From: Verrucomicrobiota bacterium
GTDB lineage: Bacteria > Verrucomicrobiota > Verrucomicrobiia > Chthoniobacterales > JAFAMB01
Length of the DNA stretch: 44,092 bases
Assembly (NCBI GenBank): GCA_019246215.1
Contig: JAFAQT010000031.1
Location: 1-44,092, forward strand
Direction of reading: 5' to 3'
Shown: piece after piece, positions 20,596 through 30,614 of the stretch
How positions within the stretch are numbered: the stretch's first letter is position 1
How the letters are laid out: each line of letters starts with the position of its first letter
Notes under the pieces: generated by a model
Database searches by the model: none
What the model was told of the DNA's origin: nothing
The model's input: only the letters and a program-made list of their open reading frames with translations
Program-made: the position numbers and the translations under genes

Positions 20596-22071
20596 ATGCC
20601 AAATGGTTCTCACGGTTGGACCAAACCCGTCGAGAACCCCTTGAACACCGAAGGGGCAGACACTGGAGCAAAAAAAACGGGTTATTCACAGGATCTTCAC
20701 AGCTCGTTCACCACGCAGCGGGTGCCTCGCTCCCTCCCATTCAGCGAAGATGGTGAAAAGGGCGTCCTTTGTTCGCTGCTGCTTTCGCCACGGGACGTCG
20801 GCGACCTTTGCGTTCTGCACCTTCGGTCTGAAGCGTTCTACATTCCCGCTCACGAAATCATTTATCGACTGGTGCTCGAGTTTGGCGATAAGTGCAAACC
20901 AATTGACTTTATCTCACTCAAGCAGGCTCTCAAAGATCGCAATCAGCTGGAAGAGATTGGGGGACAGGAATTTCTCAGTGAGCTCTATAGTTTTGTTCCT
21001 ACCGCTGCCAACGCAGGCTACTACATCGATATTGTCCGCGAAAAGTATGTCCTGCGGCGATTGATTTCTGTCTGCACGAGGCTTTCGACGCAGTGTTACG
21101 ATCAACAGGGGGAAATCGAACCCCTGTTGGACGAAGCTGAGCGACACATTTTTGCGATCACCGGAGAACACGTAAAAACCGAAATTGTTCCGACCAAAGA
21201 TCTGGTCATGGAGGCAATCGAACAAATTGAAAGATTGTACGAGAACCGTGGTTCGGTGACGGGTTTGGCCACTGGATTTGTGGAACTAGACCGAATGACG
21301 AGCGGACTACATCCAGCAGAAATGATTGTCATTGCGGCACGGCCGGCTATGGGCAAAACGGCTTTCGCCATGAACATTGCGGAGCATGTAGCGATGGACA
21401 TTGGTAAGGCGGTAGCCGTCTTTAGTCTCGAAATGAGCAGTCAGCAACTGGTCCAAAGGATTCTTTGCTCGCGAGCCAGAGTCGATCTGCAGCGTGTGAG
21501 AAACGGGTTCTTGTCAGAGCGCGATTTTCCAAATCTTACTGCTGCCGCCTCACAAGTCGCGGCCGCGAAAATGTTCATTGATGACACGCCGGCCCTCTCG
21601 GTCACGGAACTGCGCGCCAAGGCTCGCCGGATGAAATCGCAGTACGATATTCAGCTTATCGTGATCGATTATCTTCAGCTGCTGCGTTCGATGAGCCGTA
21701 GGGCGCAAGACAATCGACAATTGGAAATCTCCGAGATATCCGCTGGGATAAAAGCCCTCGCCAAGGAGCTTGGTCTACCGATTATTGTGATCGCTCAATT
21801 GAACCGGCAACCAGACGCGCGCGCGAAAGAGGGAGGGCGTCCCCGCCTAAGTGACTTGCGCGAGTCGGGCTCGATCGAGCAGGACGCTGACGTTGTCGGG
21901 CTCCTTGTCAGACCGGAGTACTACGAGACCGATGATGAAGCAAAACAGGAACGAGCCGGCGAAGCGGAACTTATCATCGCTAAACAGCGAAATGGCCCGA
22001 CCGGCGACGTACCGCTGACATTCCTCAAGCAGTACACGCGATTTGAGACGCGCGCTCGCGAGCATTCGTGA
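20596..22071 (+). CDS. dnaB: Replicative DNA helicase DnaB
   Basis: ARPAMGKTAFAMNIAEHVA Walker A; VIDYLQLLR; LSDLRESGSIEQDADVV. Confidence 0.96.
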   Translation: MPNGSHGWTKPVENPLNTEGADTGAKKTGYSQDLHSSFTTQRVPRSLPFSEDGEKGVLCSLLLSPRDVGDLCVLHLRSEAFYIPAHEIIYRLVLEFGDKCKPIDFISLKQALKDRNQLEEIGGQEFLSELYSFVPTAANAGYYIDIVREKYVLRRLISVCTRLSTQCYDQQGEIEPLLDEAERHIFAITGEHVKTEIVPTKDLVMEAIEQIERLYENRGSVTGLATGFVELDRMTSGLHPAEMIVIAARPAMGKTAFAMNIAEHVAMDIGKAVAVFSLEMSSQQLVQRILCSRARVDLQRVRNGFLSERDFPNLTAAASQVAAAKMFIDDTPALSVTELRAKARRMKSQYDIQLIVIDYLQLLRSMSRRAQDNRQLEISEISAGIKALAKELGLPIIVIAQLNRQPDARAKEGGRPRLSDLRESGSIEQDADVVGLLVRPEYYETDDEAKQERAGEAELIIAKQRNGPTGDVPLTFLKQYTRFETRAREHS

Positions 22072-22211
22072 GCATTTAATCGTTCGAATCAGGGGCCAAA
22101 GCTTCCGTCGGCTGCTTGGCGCGGTGCAATCGTCAGAATGAAAACTCGTCTTGTATTTTTGTGAGCAGTAACCACAATATATTGGGGGGAGCATTCCATC
22201 CCACTTTAACC

Positions 22212-22703
22212 ATGCGATGCCCAAAATGCGGAAACCTTGAAGACAAGGTTATCGATTCCCGGTCAGCAAAGGGTGGGGCTGCTATTCGTCGTCGTCGCGA
22301 GTGCCTTGCATGCCAGCATCGATTCACGACTTACGAAGAGATTGAGCGTCGCGACTTGCGCGTGACTAAGCGGGACGGACGCCATGAGCCGTTCGATCGG
22401 CAAAAGTTGCTGAGCGGAATGATCAAAGCCTGCGAGAAGCGCCCTGTCAGCTATGATGCCTTGGAGCGCGCAGTCGAAGAGATCATTCAGGAATTAGAGC
22501 AGGCGTATACCCACGAGGTGCCTACTAAGGCCATCGGCATCCGCGTAATGGAACGGCTTCACTCGCTGGACGAGGTTGCATATATCCGATATGCGTCCGT
22601 TTACAGACAATTTCAGGATATTGGAGAATTTATCAACGAGATTGAATCTCTTGGTCGCAAAACAAAACGCAACGCACTTCAACCCGATTTGTTTGTGCCA
22701 TGA
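22212..22703 (+). CDS. nrdR: Transcriptional repressor NrdR
   Basis: MRCPKCGNLEDKVIDSRSAKGGAAIRRRRECLACQHRFTTYE zinc ribbon plus ATP-cone; RYASVYRQF. Start ATG 22212. Confidence 0.96.
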   Translation: MRCPKCGNLEDKVIDSRSAKGGAAIRRRRECLACQHRFTTYEEIERRDLRVTKRDGRHEPFDRQKLLSGMIKACEKRPVSYDALERAVEEIIQELEQAYTHEVPTKAIGIRVMERLHSLDEVAYIRYASVYRQFQDIGEFINEIESLGRKTKRNALQPDLFVP

Positions 22704-23260
22704 TAGCTTTACGTGACTCCTTGCCGCTTCTTCGACAACGGGACAATGAGTACTGTTCCATCCGACAGGACTGGCTTTGTTTTTGTCTATTTCGCGCTGC
22801 GCAGAAGGCCGGCTACAGTCGTTGGTGGCTTGCAGAACACGTCTCAGCGAGTGTGTTGTGTTATCTATCCAAAACGAACGAAAGCAATGTTGTTACGTCA
22901 AAACAACTGCGCGAGATGGTTGTGTCCGCTCTGCAGGCGATTGGCTACGCGGAGATCGCGCTGCGTTTGGACGTCATTGGTCCGCCATTCGAGCTTTCTT
23001 TGGTGGAGTTGGCAAAAGAGGCCGGTCCTGGATACGAGCTGGAATTTTTTCGGCTATTGAAAGAACGGATTCAACCGGCGCTCTGTGATGGCGCTTTGAG
23101 CCTCGAAATCTCTGGACTGCAGTCGTGCGTGCGGCACTTGAGATCGGCAAAGACCTGGAGTCGTGAGTGTTCAATGCTGAGGAACGAAATCGTGAATTTC
23201 CTTCGAGCACATCTGGAACGAACCAAAGTGAAAACTGACATCCACCTGACGATCAGATGA
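22700..23260 (+). CDS. Hypothetical protein coupled to nrdR and HIT
   Basis: 186 aa ORF with ATGA overlaps on both sides (nrdR stop 22701-22703; HIT start 23257). No family recognised; central VVTSKQLREMVVSALQAIGYAEIALRL is faintly ATP-cone-like. Confidence 0.7.
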   Translation: MIALRDSLPLLRQRDNEYCSIRQDWLCFCLFRAAQKAGYSRWWLAEHVSASVLCYLSKTNESNVVTSKQLREMVVSALQAIGYAEIALRLDVIGPPFELSLVELAKEAGPGYELEFFRLLKERIQPALCDGALSLEISGLQSCVRHLRSAKTWSRECSMLRNEIVNFLRAHLERTKVKTDIHLTIR

Positions 23261-23595
23261 CATTGTTTCAAAAAATTGTTGCGCGCGAGATTCCCGCAAA
23301 AATTATTTCGGAGGACGACGAATCGATCGTCTTCCACGATATTAATCCACAGGCGCCGATTCACGTTTTACTGGTGCCAAAAAAGCCGATACCGCGCCTC
23401 GCCGAAGCGACGGAAGAGGACAGGATTCTTTTAGGCAAATTGCTGCTCAAAGCTCAGGTGACGGCCCATGCGCTTGGAATTTCGCAGACAGGATTTCGAA
23501 TCGTGATCAATAGTGGACGCCACGGCGGAGAGACGATTCCCCATTTGCATCTACACCTGCTTGGCGGACGTCCGCTCGGCTGGCCGCCCGGCTAG
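23257..23595 (+). CDS. HIT-family protein (histidine triad nucleotide-binding)
   Basis: LFQKIVAREIPAKIISEDDESIVFHDINPQAPIHVLLVPKKPI; HLHLHLLGGRPLGWPPG. Confidence 0.95.
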   Translation: MTLFQKIVAREIPAKIISEDDESIVFHDINPQAPIHVLLVPKKPIPRLAEATEEDRILLGKLLLKAQVTAHALGISQTGFRIVINSGRHGGETIPHLHLHLLGGRPLGWPPG

Positions 23596-23951
23596 CTAGC
23601 CCGGGATATCAAGCCAAAGTGCCAAAGCACTGGTCGTAGTTTGCACTGTAATGCCGCTCGAAAGAAAGAGGAGTCGAAAAGAAAGGAAACAGGGTGTCTA
23701 CTCACTTCGAGAGTTTCCGAGCGATACACCTTCAGAGTTTGCCCCACAAATGTCGTTCAGGCGAAGCTCCCATTCCCCTTTGAAATAAGGGCGGATAACC
23801 GCTGACGTGAACTTTGACTTCCAATCAAGGCCTGTCATTGTCACACGCGCAGCCTGGCCTCCTGGGATCTGAATTAGTCGGGTCTGGGGCATTGGCCTTA
23901 AATCCCGAGCACCGCAGGGCAAATTCTCAAATCTTCCCACTCTCTAAAGAA

Positions 23952-26303
23952 CTACTCACGTAACGCCACTCCCAGGCGCTCGACGAGCTGCGATTTCAAG
24001 CGGCTGTGCGCCGCATTCGCTTCTTCTTGTGTCAACGTTCGATCGGTTGCTCGATAAGTCAAACTGCAAGCGATTGATTTCTTGTTCATCGGCACTTTTT
24101 CACCGCTCGGATCCACGAAGAGATCGAATAACTGAACATCGACCAGAAGCGGTTCGTTCGCGGAACCAAACGCATCCAGGACCGACTGGTACTTCAGCTC
24201 TTTGTCCGCTAGAAAAGCCACGTCTCGGGCCACCGCCGGGAAACGATCCAACGCTCTATAACGGAATCGTTTCAAATTTGCACTAGGCGCTATAGTGACT
24301 TCGGTGACCAGCACAGGGTTGCGCGCTCCAATTTCTTTTGCCAGACTCGGGCGAAGTTGCCCAATTTTACCGATTGAGTTTCCCTCCCCATCGATCATCC
24401 CGCAGAGGAGCGGAGCGAAACTGGTCGGCTGTTCTCGGAAGAATATTAAATCCCTGGAAAGGGCTGCCTTCAGAATACCTTTGAGATCGAATAGGTCGAA
24501 GGTGGTGGCTCCCTGATTCCAACTTTTGCTTTGTCGTTCTCCGCAAACAAGAACCGCAAGAGAAACTGATTCTTCCTGTGTCGCGACCTTGAAAACGCGG
24601 CCGATTTCAAAGATCGCCACGCTGCTCGAGCCACGATTGAGATTTCGCTCGGCCGCTCGAACGAGCCCCGGCACCAACGATGGTCTCAGAACCTTCTGAT
24701 CTTCGGTCAATGGATTTCGCAATCTGAGAGCGTTTGATGTTGGCTCCATCGTGTACTCCAAGTCCCGTTCGTCCATGAGCGCCAGGCTTCGGGCTTCAAA
24801 CAGACCCAGACCTACAAGTCTTTGGCGCAGCTGCATTAAATCATCATAAGCGCGATCGGAAGGTGAGCTTTCGGTGGCAGAACCAAAAAGACGCGAAGGG
24901 ATTTTCTGGATGCCGGCCATCCGACAAACTTCTTCGATCAGGTCTGCCTCTCGAGCGAGGTCCTGGCGATAGCTTGGGACCCTCCAGCGATTTTCACCTG
25001 CATGTTTGAGCCCGAGCCGAGCCAGGAGTTGGGCCGAGTCAGGAACCTTCACACCTAAGAGCTTATTGCAACGTTCCGGGCGCATTTCCACGACTCGATT
25101 CCAGGGCAGTATGGATCCGCCGATCACTACGCTTTCGTCGGCCTTACCTCCACCGACTTCCAAGACAAGATCCATCGCCCTGCAAGAAGCGGGCATTACC
25201 GCTCCCGGATCGACCCCCCGTTCAAAGCGAAAACTGGATTCCGAAATCAACCCTAGACGTCGACTGGTCCGACGAATGAATCCGGGGTTGAAATAAGCAG
25301 CCTCGAGGAGGATATCGATAGTGGTCGTCGCCACACCGCTCTGCTGGCCGCCCATTACGCCGGCGATCGCCAACGCCCGCTCATGATCCGCGATGACGAG
25401 ATCGTCAGGATGCAGCTCATATTCCTTCTCATCCAGCGCTAGCAATCGCTCCCCGGGATTAGCCATTCGAACAATGATACCCCCTCTGATATTCGCGAGA
25501 TCGAATGCGTGAAGCGGTTGGCCAAGTTCCAGCAGCACGAAATTCGTAACATCGATGACATTGTTAATTGAACGCAACCCCGCCGCTTCTAACTTCTGCC
25601 GGAGCCAGCCAGGACTTGGTCCCACTCGGATCCCCCTGATCACACGTGCGATGTAAAAGGGACATCCTTCTGGAGCTTCGAGCTTAACAACGCCGGGATC
25701 TTCACGAACTCTCTCGGAAATGGCGCTTATCTCGGGCACTTTTGCTGGCGGAAGATTAAGCAAAGCAGATAGATCTCGGGCGATTCCGTAGTGGCTCAAT
25801 AAGTCAGGTCGATTTGGCGTCACCTCGATTTCGAGCAATGTGTCCGGTGGATAAATATCAGACAATGGAGCTCCGAGGGGCGCCTCACGGGGCAAAATCA
25901 GGAGACCGGCGGCATCCTCCGCAACCTTCAGTTCCCGCGAACTGCAAAGCATGCCTTCGGATTCAACGCCGCGTAATTTGCCTGCTTGGATTTTTACGCC
26001 GTCCGGCAAAAGAGCTCCGGGCAAGGCCAACGGCACCTTGTCTCCTGCGCGGAAGTTTTTCGCTCCACAGACCACCTGTCGCGGCAGACCAGAGCCGTCG
26101 TTGACGCGGCAAACACTCAAACGATCCGCGTTGGGATGTGGCTCGAACGACTCGATCTGCGCCACGATAACTTTCTCGAAAAGCGCACTAGGTTGCTGGA
26201 CACCTTCGACTTCGATCCCAGCAAATGTCAATGCTTCGACAATCTCGGGGACCGAGCGCGTAAGGGGCAACATTTCTTTGAGCCAATTGAGAGACACTTT
26301 CAT
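23952..26303 (-). CDS. pheT: Phenylalanyl-tRNA synthetase beta subunit
   Basis: MKVSLNWLKEMLPL; tRNA-binding domain QIESFEPHPNADRLSVCRVNDG; C-terminal ferredoxin-like (FDX-ACB) domain; overlaps pheS by ATGA. Confidence 0.96.
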   Translation of the reverse strand: MKVSLNWLKEMLPLTRSVPEIVEALTFAGIEVEGVQQPSALFEKVIVAQIESFEPHPNADRLSVCRVNDGSGLPRQVVCGAKNFRAGDKVPLALPGALLPDGVKIQAGKLRGVESEGMLCSSRELKVAEDAAGLLILPREAPLGAPLSDIYPPDTLLEIEVTPNRPDLLSHYGIARDLSALLNLPPAKVPEISAISERVREDPGVVKLEAPEGCPFYIARVIRGIRVGPSPGWLRQKLEAAGLRSINNVIDVTNFVLLELGQPLHAFDLANIRGGIIVRMANPGERLLALDEKEYELHPDDLVIADHERALAIAGVMGGQQSGVATTTIDILLEAAYFNPGFIRRTSRRLGLISESSFRFERGVDPGAVMPASCRAMDLVLEVGGGKADESVVIGGSILPWNRVVEMRPERCNKLLGVKVPDSAQLLARLGLKHAGENRWRVPSYRQDLAREADLIEEVCRMAGIQKIPSRLFGSATESSPSDRAYDDLMQLRQRLVGLGLFEARSLALMDERDLEYTMEPTSNALRLRNPLTEDQKVLRPSLVPGLVRAAERNLNRGSSSVAIFEIGRVFKVATQEESVSLAVLVCGERQSKSWNQGATTFDLFDLKGILKAALSRDLIFFREQPTSFAPLLCGMIDGEGNSIGKIGQLRPSLAKEIGARNPVLVTEVTIAPSANLKRFRYRALDRFPAVARDVAFLADKELKYQSVLDAFGSANEPLLVDVQLFDLFVDPSGEKVPMNKKSIACSLTYRATDRTLTQEEANAAHSRLKSQLVERLGVALRE

Positions 26304-27316
26304 CTGGCAAACTGGGCTAAAAATCGTTGATCATTCTCGATCAGCAGCCTGATGTCAGGCAAACCAAACAAGGACATGGCCAAACGTTCGAGCCCCATGC
26401 CAAAGGCGAACCCAGTCCAGTCTTCGGGATCATAAGCGCTGTCTCCGCGCTTCGCGTTGATTTCCTCAAACACGGCGGGGTGGACCATTCCGCACCCCAA
26501 CAGCTCCATCCATTTTCCGCCTTGAATGGCCTGCAAACGGATGTCGAGTTCAAAACTTGGTTCGGTGAACGGGAAAAAGTGGGGCCGCAGGCGGGTCTGT
26601 ACCTCGTGACCAAGCAGCTCGCGCACAAAGTATTCCAAAGTTCCTTTCAGGTCGGCGACACTGACGTCGCGGTCGACATAAAGTCCCTCCAGCTGATTGA
26701 ACTGATTGAGGTGGGTGGCATCGATTTCATCACGGCGGTAAGCTGCTCCGGGGCCAATCACACGCACGGGAGGTTTCTGCGCCCCCATCGTTCGGATCTG
26801 AACGCTTGAAGTGTGCGACCGCAACAATCTTCCATCAGGAAGGTAAAAGGTATCCGAATCATTGCGCGCGGGGTGATTCGCCGGCGTGTTCAGCGCGTCG
26901 AAACAGTGCCATTCCGTTTCAATATCAGGGCCATCCGCGAGTGCAAACCCCAATCGACGGAAAGTTCGTACGGCCTGATCCTGAAGAAGCGTCAACGGAT
27001 GCAGACCGCCGACCCGAAATCGGGTGCCCGGAAGCGTTTCGTCAATATCGCTCAGAATTTGCGCCGTGCCTTCCGCCTCGATGGTATCGAGGCGGCTCTC
27101 GAGGGCCGCAGTGACAGCGTTCCGAATTTCATTTAGCAGCTTGCCCGTATGAGGCCGATCCTCTTTCGGCAGCTTGCGCATGTTTTCGCTCAATCGTGAA
27201 ATCGCGCCAGCTTTCCCCAGAAACTTCACCCGAAGATTCTCGAGCGCCATTTTGCTCTCAGCCTGCTGGATTTCATCCAGCGCCGTGCGCTGCAATTTGT
27301 AAAGATCGTTGTCCAT
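26300..27316 (-). CDS. pheS: Phenylalanyl-tRNA synthetase alpha subunit
   Basis: GGLHPLTLLQDQAVRTFRRLGF; HPARNDSDTFYL; GFAFGMGLERLAM. Start likely ATG 27316. Confidence 0.96.
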   Translation of the reverse strand: MDNDLYKLQRTALDEIQQAESKMALENLRVKFLGKAGAISRLSENMRKLPKEDRPHTGKLLNEIRNAVTAALESRLDTIEAEGTAQILSDIDETLPGTRFRVGGLHPLTLLQDQAVRTFRRLGFALADGPDIETEWHCFDALNTPANHPARNDSDTFYLPDGRLLRSHTSSVQIRTMGAQKPPVRVIGPGAAYRRDEIDATHLNQFNQLEGLYVDRDVSVADLKGTLEYFVRELLGHEVQTRLRPHFFPFTEPSFELDIRLQAIQGGKWMELLGCGMVHPAVFEEINAKRGDSAYDPEDWTGFAFGMGLERLAMSLFGLPDIRLLIENDQRFLAQFAR

Positions 27317-27382
27317 CAGTAGCAAGTGGAGCCTCCTCGGCTTGCCTACTTACCTGAGCAAATTAAGAGCGTTGGCTTACAA

Positions 27383-27754
27383 TCAGGCGGCGCTTTTCCG
27401 ATCTAACGCCACGGCAGCTTTGTCCAAAAGAGCCTTGAATGTCGCCTCGTCGGTGACAGCCAAGTCAGCCAGGACCTTGCGATCAACTTCTATTTTGGCG
27501 GCGGCCAGCCCTTCGATAAAACGGCTGTAGGTCGTGCCAAATTGCCGGCAGGCAGCGTTGATTCGCAGGATCCAGAGGTTTCGAAAATTGCGTTTTCGGG
27601 TCTTACGGTCACGATAAGCCCAATATTTCGCTTTCATGGTAGCGTCTTTGGCATACCGAAAAAGTTTGGAGCGACGCCCTCGGTATCCTTTGGCGCTGTC
27701 GAGAACTCTTTTGCGGCGTTCTCTACTCGCTGGCGCATTCGTTGCTCTAGGCAT
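27383..27754 (-). CDS. rplT: 50S ribosomal protein L20
   Basis: KGYRGRRSKLFRYAKDATMKAKYWAYRDRKTRKRNFRNLWILRINAACR. Start likely ATG 27754. Confidence 0.96.
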   Translation of the reverse strand: MPRATNAPASRERRKRVLDSAKGYRGRRSKLFRYAKDATMKAKYWAYRDRKTRKRNFRNLWILRINAACRQFGTTYSRFIEGLAAAKIEVDRKVLADLAVTDEATFKALLDKAAVALDRKSAA

Positions 27755-27870
27755 ATTTATGGTCGGCAATCGCCGAATCCTTACGCACAGGTTGTTTCAC
27801 AATTCGTCCTCCGACCTCACCTGTTGCATCAGTCCGAAGGTTTCGCGCAGGTGGAGAAAGTTGGCCGCTT

Positions 27871-28080
27871 TTAGTGGAACGGCAGGTTTTCTTTTATCCG
27901 CGCTACATCAGTTGAATCCAGCACCTCGGGCTTCGCAAGATGGCGTTTGCGCTTTGCGCTCTTGGACACCAGCAAGTGTCGACGGCCAGCGTGGCCGCGC
28001 AACACTCTGCCGGTTGCCGTTATTTTGAAGCGCTTTGCCACTGCTTTTTTTGTTTTCCGTCTCGCTATCGGTTTTGGCAT
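27871..28080 (-). CDS. rpmI: 50S ribosomal protein L35
   Basis: MPKPIARRKTKKAVAKRFKITATGRVLRGHAGRRHLL. Start at internal ATG 28080 of the longer ORF. Confidence 0.94.
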   Translation of the reverse strand: MPKPIARRKTKKAVAKRFKITATGRVLRGHAGRRHLLVSKSAKRKRHLAKPEVLDSTDVARIKENLPFH

Positions 28081-28211
28081 AGAGAGCGTGGAATCTATAC
28101 TCTTGGAACCAGTTCGCAATAAGAAAACGACGGGCAGAGAAAGCCGCCAGGCGGCGCATCTTCCCGCTTCGCGCGGCGGCTTGGAAGCAAAACGGGGAAG
28201 CTTTCCCCTAC

Positions 28212-28838
28212 TCAAGGCTGAAATTCAAACCTGCACCGGTATAACCCAGACGCCATCTCTTCCTCGCGTTCAACGCGCACACCGAGAATTCGCTCCATCA
28301 TTTCCCGTTCGAGACGTCTGACCAGAGGGAACGCTTCGAGCAGATCAAAAATGGGTGAGTGATACTCCACGATAGCGATCGGATCACCACTCGAAAGCTC
28401 GGACATATAACCCTCCTGCTCGCGGATTTTCACCAGCCTTTCAGCAAGCTCGAGTACCGTTTTCCCGTGCAGCTTTCTCATGTAATCCTCCGTTTTCAAG
28501 GAGAAGACAGAATACAACAATTTCTCCCCGGCCGCGTGACCGTAGAGCCGATTGGCAGCGTGCAGGACTTCAATCGTCATCGCGTTGGTCGCACTCGGGA
28601 AAAAAATGTGCGCTTTCGGAGTCAGCCGATAGACCATCTCTGGGCGTCCCACCGGTTTCGGACGACGCCAGGTATCAACATAGCCGTGCCGCTCAAGCTC
28701 GTCGCAATGCTGTTTCACACCCATGTAACTGAGCTTCAGCCGTTCCCCGAGTTCCTTGACACAAAGTCCCTGGGTCTTTTTCAACGTGTCAATAATTCGC
28801 ATTCTCTGCGAACGGCCTACTTCACTTATCCGTTTCAT
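28212..28838 (-). CDS. Helix-turn-helix transcriptional regulator (SufR/ArsR-like)
   Basis: RMRIIDTLKKTQGLCVKELGERLKLSYMGVKQHCDELERHGYVDTWRRPKPVGRPEMVYRLTPKA, typical of ArsR/SufR winged HTH. Confidence 0.8.
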   Translation of the reverse strand: MKRISEVGRSQRMRIIDTLKKTQGLCVKELGERLKLSYMGVKQHCDELERHGYVDTWRRPKPVGRPEMVYRLTPKAHIFFPSATNAMTIEVLHAANRLYGHAAGEKLLYSVFSLKTEDYMRKLHGKTVLELAERLVKIREQEGYMSELSSGDPIAIVEYHSPIFDLLEAFPLVRRLEREMMERILGVRVEREEEMASGLYRCRFEFQP

Positions 28839-29018
28839 CGAATTTCTGCACTGCGACGGCGATCGCCCGTAACAATCCGTTCGGGGACAACGGTTGCCCA
28901 CATGAGCAAATCCCGTCCGGTGAACCGAACCAGAAAGCCTTCCGTTCCGCCGGGAATGGGCAGGTCCCGACTTTTTTGGACCAGCCGCATTCTCAGAGCA
29001 GAATCAGGGACGCGCAGA

Positions 29019-30452
29019 TCATTTACCGATCTTTACAATGGAATAGGTTTTTACACCCTTGCGATCCAGCAAAAGCAAAAGGTTCGGCTTACCTTTCTGG
29101 TCAGCCAATGCTTTTTGGAACGATTCCGTATCGGTTACCTGGTTTCGCCCAACTTCAGTGATCACGTCCCCTGTCTGAATATCGGCCACCGCCGCAGGAC
29201 TGTTCGGGATAACCTCGGTCACCACAACCCCGGAATCCGACTTTAGTCCTAACTCTTGTCTCAGCCCGGGAGTTACGTCCTGGACCTGAACGCCGAAGCT
29301 GGACGCCACATTTTCGCGTTGCGAGGGGGGTGGCTGATTACTCGCCAATTTGTTGGTGTCGCTCGGCAACTCTTCGGTAACAACGTTCACAGTGGTTTTC
29401 TTGCCATTCCGCCAGACGCCGAGAGTAACTTGTGCACCTATTTTTTTCTTCAAGACCTCGTTTTGGAGTTCCCTTGCACTGGAGACTTGGACGCCATCCA
29501 CATCCGTGATGACATCTGCCGGACGCAAATCGCTCTTTGCCGCAGGGGCATCGGCTTGAATCGTTCGCACAACCACTCCACTGTCCACTCCTTTGAAAAC
29601 CTCTGCGCGGTTCTGATCATTGAGACTTTCGATGATAATCCCAAGCCATGGCCGAACAATTTTGCCCGAAGCGATAAGTTGATCGCTGACCCGCTTGGCA
29701 AGATTGCTGGAGATCGCAAAACCTAGCCCGCGGTTCAGGCCATGGATCAGCGTATTCATGCCAACAACGTTGCCATCAATATCACACAGCGGACCGCCGC
29801 TGTTTCCGGGATTGATTGCGGCATCCGTCTGGATGTAGTCCTCATATTTATCCGGTAAGAGTTCGTTGCGTCCTTTGGCACTGACCACGCCTGTCGTAAA
29901 TGTGTAAGCAAATTTGTACGGCGTTCCGATCGCACACACTATCTGACCTACTTTCAGCTCGTCGCTGTTAGAGAAAGCGACGGTGGGGAGATTGGCGGCA
30001 TCGATCTTTAAGACCGCCACATCGGTACGCTCATCAGAGCCAATGACCTTGGCTGCGAGCGTTCGCCCGTCCTTCAGTTTAACGTTTATCTTATCTTCGC
30101 CCTCAATAACATGGTTATTCGTGACGATGTACCCGTCCTCACGCACAATAAAGCCGGAACCTTCGCTCTGATCGGGCTGCTCACTTTCATCGCGTGGACC
30201 TCTAAAAAAGAAATCAAAACCATCCATCGGATTAGTGGAATTCCCCGCTCGCCCACTTTTCTCGACATCAACCACCACCACTGCCGGAGCAACTTTTTCG
30301 TACACGGCCGTATAAGCATTGTTCAGCTGGTGCGCGATATCTTTCGCCGAGTCCGAGGCCGACGTCTCGGCATAAAGTGGCTGGGGCGCCGGTTGGCTTA
30401 ACAGAAGTAGCCCCCCAAAGGCGAGGGCCGAGACACGATCAATTAGGCTCAT
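29019..30452 (-). CDS. htrA: HtrA/DegP-family periplasmic serine protease (trypsin + 2 PDZ)
   Basis: Catalytic H in TNNHVIEGED, D in RTDVAVLKID, S in TDAAINPGNSGGPL; two PDZ-like repeats; signal peptide. Confidence 0.94.
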   Translation of the reverse strand: MSLIDRVSALAFGGLLLLSQPAPQPLYAETSASDSAKDIAHQLNNAYTAVYEKVAPAVVVVDVEKSGRAGNSTNPMDGFDFFFRGPRDESEQPDQSEGSGFIVREDGYIVTNNHVIEGEDKINVKLKDGRTLAAKVIGSDERTDVAVLKIDAANLPTVAFSNSDELKVGQIVCAIGTPYKFAYTFTTGVVSAKGRNELLPDKYEDYIQTDAAINPGNSGGPLCDIDGNVVGMNTLIHGLNRGLGFAISSNLAKRVSDQLIASGKIVRPWLGIIIESLNDQNRAEVFKGVDSGVVVRTIQADAPAAKSDLRPADVITDVDGVQVSSARELQNEVLKKKIGAQVTLGVWRNGKKTTVNVVTEELPSDTNKLASNQPPPSQRENVASSFGVQVQDVTPGLRQELGLKSDSGVVVTEVIPNSPAAVADIQTGDVITEVGRNQVTDTESFQKALADQKGKPNLLLLLDRKGVKTYSIVKIGK

Positions 30453-30614
30453 AATGCAAGTACGCTGCGACAGGGGGGAGGTTAACCGCCTGTTCAATCT
30501 TCGGATTCTCCGCTACGGGTGGCATGAACGCAACCATGGTTCTAAGAGGTAAGGGGTCCACCTGATTGACAATCGGAAGTGAGCCCTTACTCTTTAACCA
30601 ACTAGTCAATCAAA

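Noticed and set aside
23698-23940. 80-aa minus-strand ORF between HIT and pheT
   Set aside because: Not overlapped by another gene, but no recognisable family, RBS or conservation evidence; left unannotated.
28359-29246. 295-aa plus-strand ORF
   Set aside because: Antisense to the HTH regulator and the 3' end of htrA; no domain seen.
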